A stretch of 10,683 bases of DNA from Coemansia sp. RSA 922 (Eukaryota; Kickxellomycota; Kickxellomycetes; Kickxellales; Kickxellaceae). This document shows, piece after piece, positions 1 to 7,620 of this stretch. Each line of letters opens with the position of its first letter. The first letter of the stretch is position 1. The notes below the pieces were generated by a model. It made no database searches, had not been told where the DNA came from, and saw only the letters and a program-made list of their open reading frames with translations. The stretch covers positions 1-10,683 of the forward strand of contig JANBQS010000896.1 of the NCBI GenBank assembly GCA_027577415.1. The letters are read 5' to 3'. Position numbers and translations under genes: made by a program.

Positions 1-74
1 CTTAAAAGTGTGTGCCTAAAAATATATATATAGCGCCAATGCAATCTCTGCTCTCACCACTAAAACATACATTT

Positions 75-115
75 TTTATTTCTCGCTGCTTCTCAAGCAA
101 AGCTGTTTATTTATT
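75..115 (-). terminator. Candidate poly(A) signals, minus strand
   Basis: On the minus strand AATAAA occurs at 75-80 and twice, overlapping, at 106-115 (seen as TTTATT on the plus strand). They lie about 80-120 bases beyond the stop codon of the minus-strand zinc microprotein ORF, a normal distance for a fungal 3' UTR. The surrounding DNA is AT-rich, so chance occurrence is possible. Confidence 0.4.
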
Positions 116-196
116 TGTTAATTGCTAAATGAGTACATGCTGATAGAAGCACATAATTATTTACTGCACAGGGCTGGCATAGTTGAGGAACAGTCG

Positions 197-337
197 CTAC
201 CTGGCTTCAGGATTAAACGTGCCTGTGCATTTCTTGAAGTGGTCAGCATAGGATGTTCCTCTAATAATTCCGCCGCACTTTTTGCAAATAACGTCAGCGA
301 TATTCTCTTCATCACAATTGTCGCAGCTGTCCTTCAT
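197..337 (-). CDS. 46-residue Cys/His zinc-binding microprotein
   Basis: This small ORF starts at an ATG at 337-335 and stops at TAG (199-197). Its 46 residues hold CxxC at 5-8, CxxC at 18-21, then His33 and Cys37. The second half reads C-x2-C-x11-H-x3-C, a C2HC-type zinc-knuckle or finger spacing, and the first CxxC could supply a further ligand pair. An in-frame TAG lies two codons before the ATG, so any longer N-terminus would need splicing; the preceding TTTAG could serve as a 3' splice site. An AT-rich TATA-like stretch lies at 352-366 and AATAAA follows about 80 bases after the stop. Start, length and ligand positions resemble the C2H2 microprotein at the other end of the window. Zinc binding follows from the motif; nucleic-acid or protein binding is only inferred. 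It could instead be the last exon of a larger gene. Confidence 0.5.
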   Translation of the reverse strand: MKDSCDNCDEENIADVICKKCGGIIRGTSYADHFKKCTGTFNPEAR

Positions 338-351
338 CGTCTAAACAGTAT

Positions 352-507
352 TTAAAAATATAAATGTGAGCGATTATAGTATGTAAAAATGTCAATGGCA
401 ATTGTGCCAGCGGTTAGATAACGAATTAAGGAACCTCGGATTTCCATTTTGTGGAGAAGCGGACCATATTTACTGGCCCACTCAGTGATCGCCGCAGTCC
501 ATCTCAT
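352..507 (-). CDS. Possible 51-residue small protein, unrecognised
   Basis: This short minus-strand ORF runs from an ATG at 507-505 to TAA (354-352), between the end of F-box-like copy A (28 bases away) and the zinc microprotein ORF (14 bases away, different frame). The protein has an amphipathic-looking N-terminal half with two Trp, a basic patch, and a hydrophobic stretch near residues 28-43 interrupted by one Asp, followed by a Tyr-rich C-terminus. I do not recognise a family. An in-frame stop eight codons upstream means the start cannot move far. It could be a tiny membrane-associated protein, an exon of a transcript shared with the zinc ORF, or a chance open frame. Length alone does not settle it. 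Confidence 0.25.
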   Translation of the reverse strand: MRWTAAITEWASKYGPLLHKMEIRGSLIRYLTAGTIAIDIFTYYNRSHLYF

Positions 508-534
508 GTAGCGCTCACATACGGAAGTTGTTTA

Positions 535-2268
535 TTAGCAACTTTGCCAGCCATTAAAAAGCAAGCGACGCAATCGAGGGGCATAAGGTCTATATCTAGC
601 TGAGGCAATAAGCGTCTCCAATGCCTTCATAAACAACTCGCGCGGCCTCTGGTCCATTGCAACATAGTCAAAGTTGGGACATATAAGGGCCAACAGAATC
701 ATGCACTTGGCGTTACCCGTGTGGTACCCAATATGCCAGCACCTGAATCGCTCGCCCATCGGAAAATACGTAGATACCATATACCCAGGTAGTTCAGCCA
801 TCCTGACGTCATCAGGCGCCGACCCAATACTCGGAGCTAGTGCGTGTAGGTCGGATAGAAGTGGTAGCGACTTGATCAAGGAAATGGCTTGCCAAATATC
901 GAGTTTTGTGCTCGGTATCGACAGAACTTGAATAGATGAGTGGTCGCCAGATAGTGAAAGAACTCGCACTAGATTGTCGCTAAATGGCACCCCATCGATT
1001 TCTCGCACAGGCGCACCTGGACCAATACCTAAGGCGTACCGAATTACTTCCGCATATGTGGCAAAAGACTCGGGCACAAGCCTATCCCACCCTCTAAATT
1101 TGACACAACGCAGAGCAGGGTGACTTGTAGACGTAAAGACGTCGTGCTGGCGAAGCAAAGACACCAAAAAGCCGTCTGGTTGTAGTGCGAGACTCCCAAG
1201 CGTAGCAGAGTTGCCCCTGAAAAGTACGTCGTCGCCATATGGATATTGCAGTTTAAGGCTTAGAGATCGGAGGGAGGGAAACGGCGCAGCTCCAGGAAAG
1301 AGTATTCGGCCGGATCCGTATCTCTCCGAATACTCCCGCAGCTCCAGAGTGTGCAAACATGGGTACGTTGCATAGCTGCCGTCGGGATTCAGAACGAGAC
1401 CAGTTAGATCTTTGAGCTGAGACGACTCGAGATACAAGGACTGCAGCGACTGTGCGTTCTGCCGTGCCAAGTGCGTAAATTGGCCACTGCCATGTTTATC
1501 CCAGAGGCTGATATGCACCAGGTCTCGGACTTTGTCCAATCTTTCTTCCACTGGCACGTCTCTTCCATTACTACAACTGTACTCGATGCGAGTGCCAAGC
1601 CGATAGAGCTGCGAGGCCAAGTCGGTAAATTGGTTATCGCAAGCACTCTCAGGGTTGAAATATCTGCCAGACTTCACGCTAACTTCGCTGACCATAGGAA
1701 GCATTTGTTTGACCCACAGCACGAACGCATTGATGTTGGCCTCGCTAGTTGTGTATTTGCAGTCCAGTCCCTTCGATTCGTCCACGTTGACAGACTCGCT
1801 CGATTCGGACGAATCGTCCAGCTCCTCAAAGTCTTCATCTGCGAACGATTCAACTAAGAGCGTAAGTGTGTGAACCGACGGAAACACGCAGTCGTCAGAA
1901 TACGCCCGAGACAGAGTCCCCAACGCAGCGCCAGTGTAAATGTCCCGCTCTTCCACATGGATACACAGCTCTTTAGCCATGTGATGCACAGGATAACCAA
2001 GGTCAAGACAGCTTTGCCGAAAGGTCGGTTTGACACGTACTATCTTTGATACCCTGCCAAGCGGTAATCTAATGTAGCGGCAATAAAGTGGAACTGCGAC
2101 AGCACGAACGTTGCTACAGACCCACAGCAGCGGCTTTAACAACATCCTGTACTCGTCAGAGTTGGGTTGGACACCGTCAAATACCAGGCGACTGCTGCCC
2201 ACGGCATGGCTGACAATTAGACGAACGACATTTTGCGGGAGCAATTGGAAAGGCGATAATGAGTGCAT
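535..2268 (-). CDS. F-box-like/LRR-like protein, copy A
   Basis: The predicted protein has 577 residues in one exon. The ATG at 2268 is chosen because the next residues (LSPFQLLPQNVV) align with the starts of the other copies; the frame extends only two codons further, to a TTG. Residues 4-60 look like a divergent F-box: the leucine/proline helix LSPFQLLP, then PLLWVCSNVRAV, with an insert of about 20 residues (22-44) between them. An acidic linker lies at 143-166. The body (about 177-570) has irregular leucine-rich blocks, including NAQSLQSLYLES (271), YPCLHTLEL (302), LFRGNSATL (349) and IGPGAPVRE (415). It ends with the family's C-terminal module: KSLPLLSDLH (466), FPMGERFRCW (502), LLALICPNFDY (525) and PYAPRLRRLLFNGW (561). 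It is probably a substrate adaptor of an SCF ubiquitin ligase, inferred from architecture. No membrane segment or signal peptide is evident. Function is unproven and the F-box is weak. Confidence 0.85.
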   Translation of the reverse strand: MHSLSPFQLLPQNVVRLIVSHAVGSSRLVFDGVQPNSDEYRMLLKPLLWVCSNVRAVAVPLYCRYIRLPLGRVSKIVRVKPTFRQSCLDLGYPVHHMAKELCIHVEERDIYTGAALGTLSRAYSDDCVFPSVHTLTLLVESFADEDFEELDDSSESSESVNVDESKGLDCKYTTSEANINAFVLWVKQMLPMVSEVSVKSGRYFNPESACDNQFTDLASQLYRLGTRIEYSCSNGRDVPVEERLDKVRDLVHISLWDKHGSGQFTHLARQNAQSLQSLYLESSQLKDLTGLVLNPDGSYATYPCLHTLELREYSERYGSGRILFPGAAPFPSLRSLSLKLQYPYGDDVLFRGNSATLGSLALQPDGFLVSLLRQHDVFTSTSHPALRCVKFRGWDRLVPESFATYAEVIRYALGIGPGAPVREIDGVPFSDNLVRVLSLSGDHSSIQVLSIPSTKLDIWQAISLIKSLPLLSDLHALAPSIGSAPDDVRMAELPGYMVSTYFPMGERFRCWHIGYHTGNAKCMILLALICPNFDYVAMDQRPRELFMKALETLIASARYRPYAPRLRRLLFNGWQSC

Positions 2269-2399
2269 TAACAAATGTGGAAAAAAAAAAAAAGAAATTT
2301 GAAGTAAAGGAAGTGGAAACTACACTAAGCCTTAGGCGACTAAAGTACCTTTTTCTTGACCAATCAGCAAATTTAAAGCTTCAGGATACGACTACATGT
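2269..2399 (-). promoter_or_regulatory. Upstream region of copy A
   Basis: This 131-bp spacer between the start of A and the stop of B must hold both the A promoter and the B 3' end. On the minus strand a run of 13 T (2281-2293) sits just before the A start. On the plus strand CCAATCA at 2360-2366 is a CCAAT box in inverse orientation, about 92 bases upstream of the ATG. A TTTAAA element lies in between. No canonical AATAAA for B was found. Confidence 0.35.
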
Positions 2400-4172
2400 T
2401 TAGCAATCTTTCCATCCATTGAATATCAAGCGCCTCAGACGTGGCGCATCTTGGCTGAACTCGGGCTCGGCGATTATGTCCTGCATCACCTTCATGAATG
2501 GCTCACGACATCTACTATAGTCAAAAACTGCATAGTTAAAGTTGGGGCAAACAAGCGCCAGTAGCAACACACAGGTCGCTATTTCTTTGTACTCGTGCTC
2601 AGGCCTATCGTAAATCTGCCAGCAACGGAACCTCTTTCCCATCGGCGCATAGTTGGAGCGAACATATTCAGGAAGTTCAGCAATGGACAAGCCCTGAGGA
2701 AGTTCGCCTAGGACTGGGGCATTAGTTTGAAGCTCCGATAGAAGCGGGAGCGACTCGACCAATGTAATGGCCTGCCAAATCGTCAAGGGCGTAGAAGGCA
2801 AAGACAAGATCTGAATACATCCGTGGTGTTTAAGCGCTGAGAGTGCAAGATTACAATCCTTGGGATACTTGTCCAAATCAACTATCTGTCGCACCGATGC
2901 ACCGGGCCCGATACCCAAAACAAACTGCATATACTCGGCACCTGAAGCAAAAGCGTTTGGCATGTCAAGTGGAGGGATATCAAGTATGACACATTTAAGG
3001 TTCGGATGGCTGGTAGGAGTGAATACTCTGCACTTCTTGAGCATCGAAACGGTCTCTGCAGTTAGCACCACTGCAAGATACTCCAATGTAGCGGCGTTGC
3101 TCCGGAAAAGTGTATCATCGCTAAAAGGAGAAAAAGATGATACAGTCAGACGCAAAAGTCGGGGAAACGGCACAATGTCTTTAAAGGCGGCCCTTTTCAA
3201 TGGTCTTTGATCAGAGAATGAGCGCACTTTCAACGTGTGCAGGCATGGGTATTCCAAATAGCCTCCGCCGGCAGGATCTCCAACTAGGCCAGTCAGGTCT
3301 GTATCAACCATATCAAGAACAAGGGACTGTAGAGTCTGCGCATTACGAGTTACCAGTGATACCAGTGATGCCTGGTCAATAAAGAAACCGGTCTCATAGT
3401 TGATATGAACTAGATCTCGAATTGGCTCCAGATCCAAATACAGGAGCGCACTGCTGCTAACACGCGTGATCACAGTGTGCCTCTCGACGATACCAAAGAG
3501 CTGCTGAATTAGATCATGGATAGGCTCATTACTGCGCCAAAACAGACCCTCTTCATCCCCGCAGTAGTCCACATCGATTTCGCTGACCGCAGGCACCATT
3601 TGCTTGATCCGCTGGATAAATGCCGTTATGTTAGCAGTGGTATCTGGAGGGTAGATATAGCGGGTCTTTGGAGTGCAGACATGGGTGCCCGCCAATTCCC
3701 AATCGACGGCATGCACTGGCTCCTGGTCATAGTAACCCTCTTCGTTACTGGTAAGCTCAAAACAAAGCTTGTGAACCAAAGGGAAGGAGCATGCTCCATA
3801 GGGCGCATCATACAGCAGCTGTAGCGCCTTTCCGGTGTATACTGACTTTACTTCCAAGTTGAACCGAAGCTCTTTGGCCAAATGGTGGGTAAAGCAGCCG
3901 AGCTCTTTGAAGCGTGTCGGCCACGAACAGAGAAGGGCTTCAGTTCTCTCTCGATCATTGTCCAAGGTTAGCTCGTACGCTCTGCAGAAGCGTTCGCGTA
4001 CAAAGGCGCGGAAGTTGTGGCACACCCAGAGCAACGGCATCTGAAGTATCTTGTATTCGTCCGAGTCAGTAGTGACACCATCAAACCGCAAGCGACTGCT
4101 ATGAGCAACATGATCGACTATCAGCTTGACGACATGGTTCGGAAGGAGCTGAAACGCCGACAGGTTATCCAT
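2400..4172 (-). CDS. F-box-like/LRR-like protein, copy B
   Basis: The predicted protein has 590 residues in one exon, with ATG at 4172 opening MDNLSAFQLLPNHVV. Residues 4-60 form the F-box-like segment, with LSAFQLLP and PLLWVCHNFRAF matching copies A and C and the same inserted stretch (RLRFDGV...DEY, 27-40) between the halves. The linker near 141-158 is mildly acidic and lacks the Ser/Glu tract of A and the repeat of C. Body blocks shared with the paralogues include RIKQMVPAVSEI (188), RNAQTLQSLVLD (276), EYPCLHTLKV (307), KSLPLLSEL, SNYAPMGKRFRCW (506), CVLLLALVCPNFNYA and APRLRRLIFNGW. The C-terminal quarter is the most conserved part, so it is likely the structural core of the LRR-like domain. 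Its likely role as an SCF substrate adaptor is inferred. It lies head-to-tail with A and C, consistent with tandem duplication. Confidence 0.87.
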   Translation of the reverse strand: MDNLSAFQLLPNHVVKLIVDHVAHSSRLRFDGVTTDSDEYKILQMPLLWVCHNFRAFVRERFCRAYELTLDNDRERTEALLCSWPTRFKELGCFTHHLAKELRFNLEVKSVYTGKALQLLYDAPYGACSFPLVHKLCFELTSNEEGYYDQEPVHAVDWELAGTHVCTPKTRYIYPPDTTANITAFIQRIKQMVPAVSEIDVDYCGDEEGLFWRSNEPIHDLIQQLFGIVERHTVITRVSSSALLYLDLEPIRDLVHINYETGFFIDQASLVSLVTRNAQTLQSLVLDMVDTDLTGLVGDPAGGGYLEYPCLHTLKVRSFSDQRPLKRAAFKDIVPFPRLLRLTVSSFSPFSDDTLFRSNAATLEYLAVVLTAETVSMLKKCRVFTPTSHPNLKCVILDIPPLDMPNAFASGAEYMQFVLGIGPGASVRQIVDLDKYPKDCNLALSALKHHGCIQILSLPSTPLTIWQAITLVESLPLLSELQTNAPVLGELPQGLSIAELPEYVRSNYAPMGKRFRCWQIYDRPEHEYKEIATCVLLLALVCPNFNYAVFDYSRCREPFMKVMQDIIAEPEFSQDAPRLRRLIFNGWKDC

Positions 4173-4367
4173 TGACGTTGGCTGTTTTTAGGAGCAAAAA
4201 AATAGATGAGTTAAATAACATTAAAAAAGATGGTGAAAGCAAAGAGGGAAGAGAGAAAGAGGGGTTGGGCGACAAAGTCGAATTGCTATGTAAATCCTAA
4301 ACGACACAAGAAAAGTATTGGGCTAATTGGATCACTTCAAAACCGCAGTATTATTATTTTGTTGAAA
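4173..4367 (-). promoter_or_regulatory. Upstream region of copy B
   Basis: This 195-bp spacer holds no ORF I can support. On the minus strand a pure pyrimidine run of 24 bases (4241-4264) lies about 70-90 bases before the B start, a common feature of fungal core promoters. Two CCAAT boxes on the minus strand (4317-4321 and 4326-4330) lie about 150 bases upstream. AATAAT-like hexamers near 4340-4360 could serve the 3' end of C. Confidence 0.4.
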
Positions 4368-6203
4368 TTATTCAGCGCTGTCTTTTTTGCCGTCCCACCC
4401 ATGAAACAACAGGCGACACAGGCGAGGCGCATATGGTTTAAAACGATTCGAACCGATATCCTTGTCCATCCGCTTCATAAACAACTCACGCTGGGAGACA
4501 GGCGGGGCAGCATAGTCGAAATTGGGGCATGCCAGCGCCAACAGCAACACGCAGGTAATCAGCTCTGTGTGATTGTCTATACTACCATTATTGAGATGCC
4601 AGCAACGGAATCTCCTGCCCATCGGTGCGTAGTTTGAGATAATGAGCTCAGGAAGAGTGTCTGGTGTGACGCCGTCAGGCATTGGTCCAAGACTGGGCAT
4701 CGAAGTGTGAAGATCGGACAAAAGCGGGAGCGACTTTATCAAGGCAATGACAGACCAAAGATCTGAGCGCAAGCCCAAAAGCGACAATACCTGGATACAC
4801 TCATAGTTGCCAAGCGATAAGGACATGGGTACGTAATTACGTAGATGTCCAATTTGCACATGTTCCCGCACAGCTGCTCCTGACCCAATACAGTACATGA
4901 ACTGTATAGTCTCGGTAGGTGAAGCAAGCAGCTCTGACCCAAAGTCGTCGTTATACCAAAGCTTGACCCTTTGTAACCGTGGATGACTGCCCGGCGCAAA
5001 CACCTTGTACTTGCGAAGCATGGGTGCATTCAAGCTGTCCAACTGCATATCCAACCACTCGAGTGTGGCGGAATTACCCCTAAAGAAGGTATCGTCGTCG
5101 AACGGACACTCGAGGAAGACACGAAGCTGCCGAAGGATGGGGAATGGCGCTGTGCCTTGAAATACCGGTCGCTTCAGGTTAATAGAATTGGACACTGACC
5201 ACAGCTTTAGCGTCAGTAAGCGCGGATACCCTATGTGGTTGCCATCCGCGTCCTGGACAAGGCTCAAAATGTCAATGTCGTGCTCACTCTCGAGAACCAG
5301 GGATTGTAATGTCAGCGCATTCACCCTCGCCAGTTGTATAAACTGATAGGCGGTGCCAATGCTGGAGTCAGAAGTGTATCTGATGTGTGTCAGTTTGAAG
5401 ATCGGGTCCAGTTGCAGCCGCACCGAATCTGGAGTATCTGAAGTGTAGTTATAGTCAATACGATAGGAAAGCTGGTAGAGTCGGGAGGCTAGATCGCTGA
5501 AGTGTGGATTGTAAATACTGGGCATGCTCTTACGGTCTGTAGGCTGTATTCGAATCTCACTGACCAAGGGCGCCATCTGCTTGACGCGTTCTCGAAAAGC
5601 GCAAATGTTAGCCATAACTATCAACGGGTCAATACCAATGTCCTCATCTACCCCAGCGTCTTCGTCCGTCCCGATGTCTTCATCTGTCTCAGTGTCCTCA
5701 TCCGTCCCAGTGTCCTCATCCGTCCCAGCGTTCTTGTCGTTTACGCCCCTCTTCTCCGTGACAAAAATAAATGCGATCTTGCGAGCTAGTGGCAAGGAAC
5801 AGGCTTCGTAGGGCACGCAAGATACCATACCTAAAGCCTCGCCAGAATAGACAGCTCTTTCATCCAAAAACACAGTTACCTCCTTTGCAGAGCGGTGTGT
5901 AGAATACCCGAGATGGCTAATTGTGCGGTAGTCTACACTAGAACAGCGAAATCCCAAGTAAAGTTCGTCAAGAGCGTTTAATGGCATGCTAGTGAGGTTT
6001 AACTCAAACTTGTTGCAGTAGCGCGAGTAAGCAACGGCACGAAAGTTGTGACAGACCCACAGCAGTGGCTTTAGCAGCATCCTGTATTTGGGCGAGTTGG
6101 CATCAACGCCATCAAACGCCACTCGGCTGCTGCCAGCGACGTGGTTGACAATAAGCTGAACGACGTGTATTGGGAGAAGTTGCAAAGGCGAATGTGCAGA
6201 CAT
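4368..6203 (-). CDS. F-box-like/LRR-like protein, copy C, with acidic repeat
   Basis: The predicted protein has 611 residues. The frame is open 16 codons further, but only back to a TTG and a lysine/phenylalanine-rich stretch read from A/T-rich promoter DNA; the ATG at 6203 (MSAHSPLQLLP) aligns with the paralogues and is preferred. The F-box-like segment lies near residues 4-60, including PLLWVCHNFRAV. At about 159-188 there are five tandem six-residue units of the form xGTDED, so the linker between F-box-like and LRR-like parts is strongly acidic and longer than in A, B or D. The body follows with RVKQMAPLVSEI, LARVNALTLQSLVLES, LFRGNSATLE-like FFRGNSATLE, APMGRRFRCW (526), CVLLLALACPNFDYA and YAPRLCRLLFHGW. 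The C-terminus adds a charged tail (DGKKDSAE). A role as an SCF adaptor is inferred only. It is the last copy on the minus strand before the orientation switch. Confidence 0.87.
   Translation of the reverse strand: MSAHSPLQLLPIHVVQLIVNHVAGSSRVAFDGVDANSPKYRMLLKPLLWVCHNFRAVAYSRYCNKFELNLTSMPLNALDELYLGFRCSSVDYRTISHLGYSTHRSAKEVTVFLDERAVYSGEALGMVSCVPYEACSLPLARKIAFIFVTEKRGVNDKNAGTDEDTGTDEDTETDEDIGTDEDAGVDEDIGIDPLIVMANICAFRERVKQMAPLVSEIRIQPTDRKSMPSIYNPHFSDLASRLYQLSYRIDYNYTSDTPDSVRLQLDPIFKLTHIRYTSDSSIGTAYQFIQLARVNALTLQSLVLESEHDIDILSLVQDADGNHIGYPRLLTLKLWSVSNSINLKRPVFQGTAPFPILRQLRVFLECPFDDDTFFRGNSATLEWLDMQLDSLNAPMLRKYKVFAPGSHPRLQRVKLWYNDDFGSELLASPTETIQFMYCIGSGAAVREHVQIGHLRNYVPMSLSLGNYECIQVLSLLGLRSDLWSVIALIKSLPLLSDLHTSMPSLGPMPDGVTPDTLPELIISNYAPMGRRFRCWHLNNGSIDNHTELITCVLLLALACPNFDYAAPPVSQRELFMKRMDKDIGSNRFKPYAPRLCRLLFHGWDGKKDSAE
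5640..5729 (-). repeat. 18-bp coding minisatellite in copy C
   Basis: Five head-to-tail 18-bp units occupy these 90 bases and encode AGTDED, TGTDED, TETDED, IGTDED and AGVDED, followed by a partial IGID. The units differ mainly in the first codon and at silent positions, and the frame is kept because 18 is a multiple of three. The other copies have only a non-repeated, variably acidic linker here, so the array arose after the copies diverged. Unit number is probably polymorphic between strains. Confidence 0.9.
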
Positions 6204-6392
6204 AGTTTTTGAATTGCGAAAAAAAAGTACAAAAAGCAAAAACGAAAACAAAAAAACAGCTTTTAAAATAGAATGCCTTCACCCGAAATCAATGCAGTCT
6301 TAAAATCAACAAACAAACAGAGTTCGAAAGAAAATTGAATGATTTTCTTTTTACCCCCATTATCTCTCTCTCACTACAAGTCTATTATCATA
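6204..6392. promoter_or_regulatory. Divergent intergenic region between copy C and the 6393 ORF
   Basis: This spacer separates minus-strand copy C from a plus-strand small ORF. Near C it is A-rich on the plus strand (T-rich tracts before the C start, including eight A at 6219-6226). Near the other end a CT-rich stretch (about 6345-6375) precedes the ATG at 6393 on the plus strand. A TTTTAAAA element lies near 6264. It could be a bidirectional promoter, judged only from base composition. Confidence 0.35.
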
Positions 6393-6629
6393 ATGCAGCT
6401 CACGACAAAGGAAGATATTGGCGACTCCAACATACTTGTCCTTATTTACTTAGGAAGCGGTTATTCCAACAGAGTTACATATTCAGTTTGTCGCAGCAGT
6501 CCTTTTAACCAAGAAGCGTTGCTATTATTGGAGAGATGTGTTAATATTCCTATTGAAAAAGTTAGGAGAATCGATAACGTTGTCTGTGCTCAGTACAACC
6601 GCGACTTTTTTTGTACATTGGAGATTTAA
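6393..6629 (+). CDS. Small ORF of 78 residues, possibly the 5' half of a broken or spliced gene
   Basis: The frame opens at an ATG at 6339, but its first 18 codons come from the CT-rich stretch typical of a leader, so the ATG at 6393 (MQLTTKEDIGDSN) is more likely. The protein looks coding-like: a hydrophobic strand (ILVLIYLG), Cys residues, a leucine run (EALLLLERC) and mixed charged residues. I recognise no family. It stops at TAA 6627-6629, but a second open frame, one base out of register, overlaps its end and continues to 6760. A run of seven T at 6606-6612 lies where the two frames overlap. Options are a frameshifted pseudogene, a sequencing error in the T run, a short intron or ribosomal frameshifting. 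A real 78-residue gene is also possible. Confidence 0.35.
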   Translation: MQLTTKEDIGDSNILVLIYLGSGYSNRVTYSVCRSSPFNQEALLLLERCVNIPIEKVRRIDNVVCAQYNRDFFCTLEI

Positions 6630-6760
6630 GCAACGCTATGCCTGATGTACACGCTGAATGCAAATATATTATAGTTGGGAATAAGACAGACGTGACGTTT
6701 GCCGCTGTTGATATCTTTCATACAGGAAATTTGATTACTGATGATAGTGATCCCATTTAA
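6578..6760 (+). pseudogene. Out-of-register continuation of the 6393 ORF
   Basis: This stretch is open from just after a TAA at 6575 to the TAA at 6758-6760. It has an internal ATG at 6638 that would give a 40-residue peptide starting MPDVHAEC. It overlaps the end of the 6393 ORF and needs a -1 shift, equivalent to one extra T in the run at 6606-6612, to be read with it. It includes a hydrophobic strand followed by NKTD (YIIVGNKTDV), which resembles the G4 guanine-specificity motif of small GTPases. No P-loop or DxxG motif is seen in either part, so I do not call it a GTPase. A 38-base GT...AG intron (from 6593) would also join the frames but is very short. Confidence 0.3.
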
Positions 6761-7066
6761 CTTTTAAAACAACATATTCAGTACTCTGGACCTACCCCCT
6801 AAATATAATATGTAATAGCAAAGGTTTGTCTCATAGGACCGCACATGAAACAATTGTCTGCATCTGAACGACAAGCAACTTGTTGCGTGTACTTGTTGGT
6901 AGCAATCGCATGTTACATACACGCCTCAAATTTGGAATGACGTCAGAAGGACGGGGCTGTATAGCCAACTTGAAGGAATGGCGTAGAAGAACTACGCTTT
7001 GTAATAATATGTCAAGGATAAAAATATGTCACCAAGAAGAGGTAATTGCTTATTAGCGTAATAGAG

Positions 7067-7074
7067 TATAAAAA
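7067..7074 (+). promoter_or_regulatory. TATA box (TATAAAAA)
   Basis: TATAAAAAGG on the plus strand is a strong match to the RNA polymerase II TATA element. The nearest ATG downstream (7130) gives only five codons, and no long plus-strand ORF begins until copy D. It may drive a non-coding or decayed transcription unit, give copy D a long leader, or be a chance match. Confidence 0.4.
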
Positions 7075-7133
7075 GGCAGCAAGTGGTTTTTTGATACCAG
7101 TCCTATTAGCGATAGTAACTATCTTGAGGATGG

Positions 7134-7605
7134 CTACATTGCACTGAGCTGATTCGCGGTCTCGAAACCAATAAGCATATATGATAACTACAAGCCGTCT
7201 GCTGCATTAAATTTGACTTTTCTACCCGGAGGGTGGAATGCCGTGTAGTATGCGACTTCTTCCTATAGATTCTCAAACTTAATGTCAGTCAATTTCTTTG
7301 CTTTGGCTTTGGCGGCCGAGCTGGTGTGAGCGTCGATGTCATTGATCATCACCTGTCGGACTTTGAACGAATATCGTTACTAAACTGGTGCATCTGTCTT
7401 TTCAAAAAAGAGTATCCACCGGCTTATGCTCGTACAAGTACATAGCGCCAAGGAGAAAGAGACATATAATGCATTCCTCCAATGTTGCCGATGGCGGGAT
7501 GACAATAGCAGTGCGGTGTCACCTCATCGCATCAAACTCAGTACCAAGCGAAATAGAATAAACAAGAGAGAAGAGAGGACAAAAAGCACTCTTTCTCCTT
7601 CCCTC
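7134..7605 (-). pseudogene. Possible decayed coding sequence, minus strand
   Basis: Two overlapping minus-strand frames read as coding-like with few stops. One frame (7605 to 7342) covers about 88 codons with two internal stops (at 7519 and 7402). A second (7376 to 7137) covers about 80 codons with two internal stops (7263, 7188) and includes stretches such as SSAAKAKAKKLTDIKFENL and YYTAFHPPGRKVKFNAADG. I recognise no family. The stop density is lower than random for this base composition, but not decisively, so this is tentative. It may be an old non-F-box gene relic in the spacer or a chance reading. Confidence 0.2.
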
Positions 7606-7620
7606 TCATTTTAGTAGCTG

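Noticed and set aside
21..34. Short TA-repeat at the left edge
   Set aside because: A simple dinucleotide run of this length is common in AT-rich spacers and has no evident role.
122..355. 77-residue plus-strand ORF
   Set aside because: It is antisense to the minus-strand zinc microprotein ORF, which has a recognisable Cys/His pattern. The plus-strand translation has no motif.
1471..1873. Plus-strand ORFs of 72-128 residues inside copy A
   Set aside because: They are antisense shadows of a well-conserved coding frame. The Ser-rich stretch is the complement of the acidic linker.
5502..5811. Two overlapping plus-strand ORFs with Ser/Val/Pro or Arg/Pro/Ser repeats
   Set aside because: They are antisense readings of the 18-bp minisatellite of copy C, which has the family-conserved frame on the minus strand.
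6204..6251. 16-residue hydrophobic N-terminal extension of copy C resembling a signal peptide
   Set aside because: It starts at a TTG and is read from a T-rich upstream tract. The ATG at 6203 matches the other copies.
6338..6392. Earlier ATG at 6339 for the small plus-strand ORF
   Set aside because: The 18 extra codons come from a CT-rich leader-like stretch, so the ATG at 6393 is more plausible. It is not excluded.
6638..6760. Small GTPase assignment from the NKTD motif
   Set aside because: Only the G4-like motif is present; there is no P-loop, switch threonine or DxxG in either frame. A four-residue motif can arise by chance.
6848..6943. 31-residue hydrophobic plus-strand ORF with adjacent Cys residues
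   Set aside because: It is too short, with no promoter or conserved feature, and is indistinguishable from chance.
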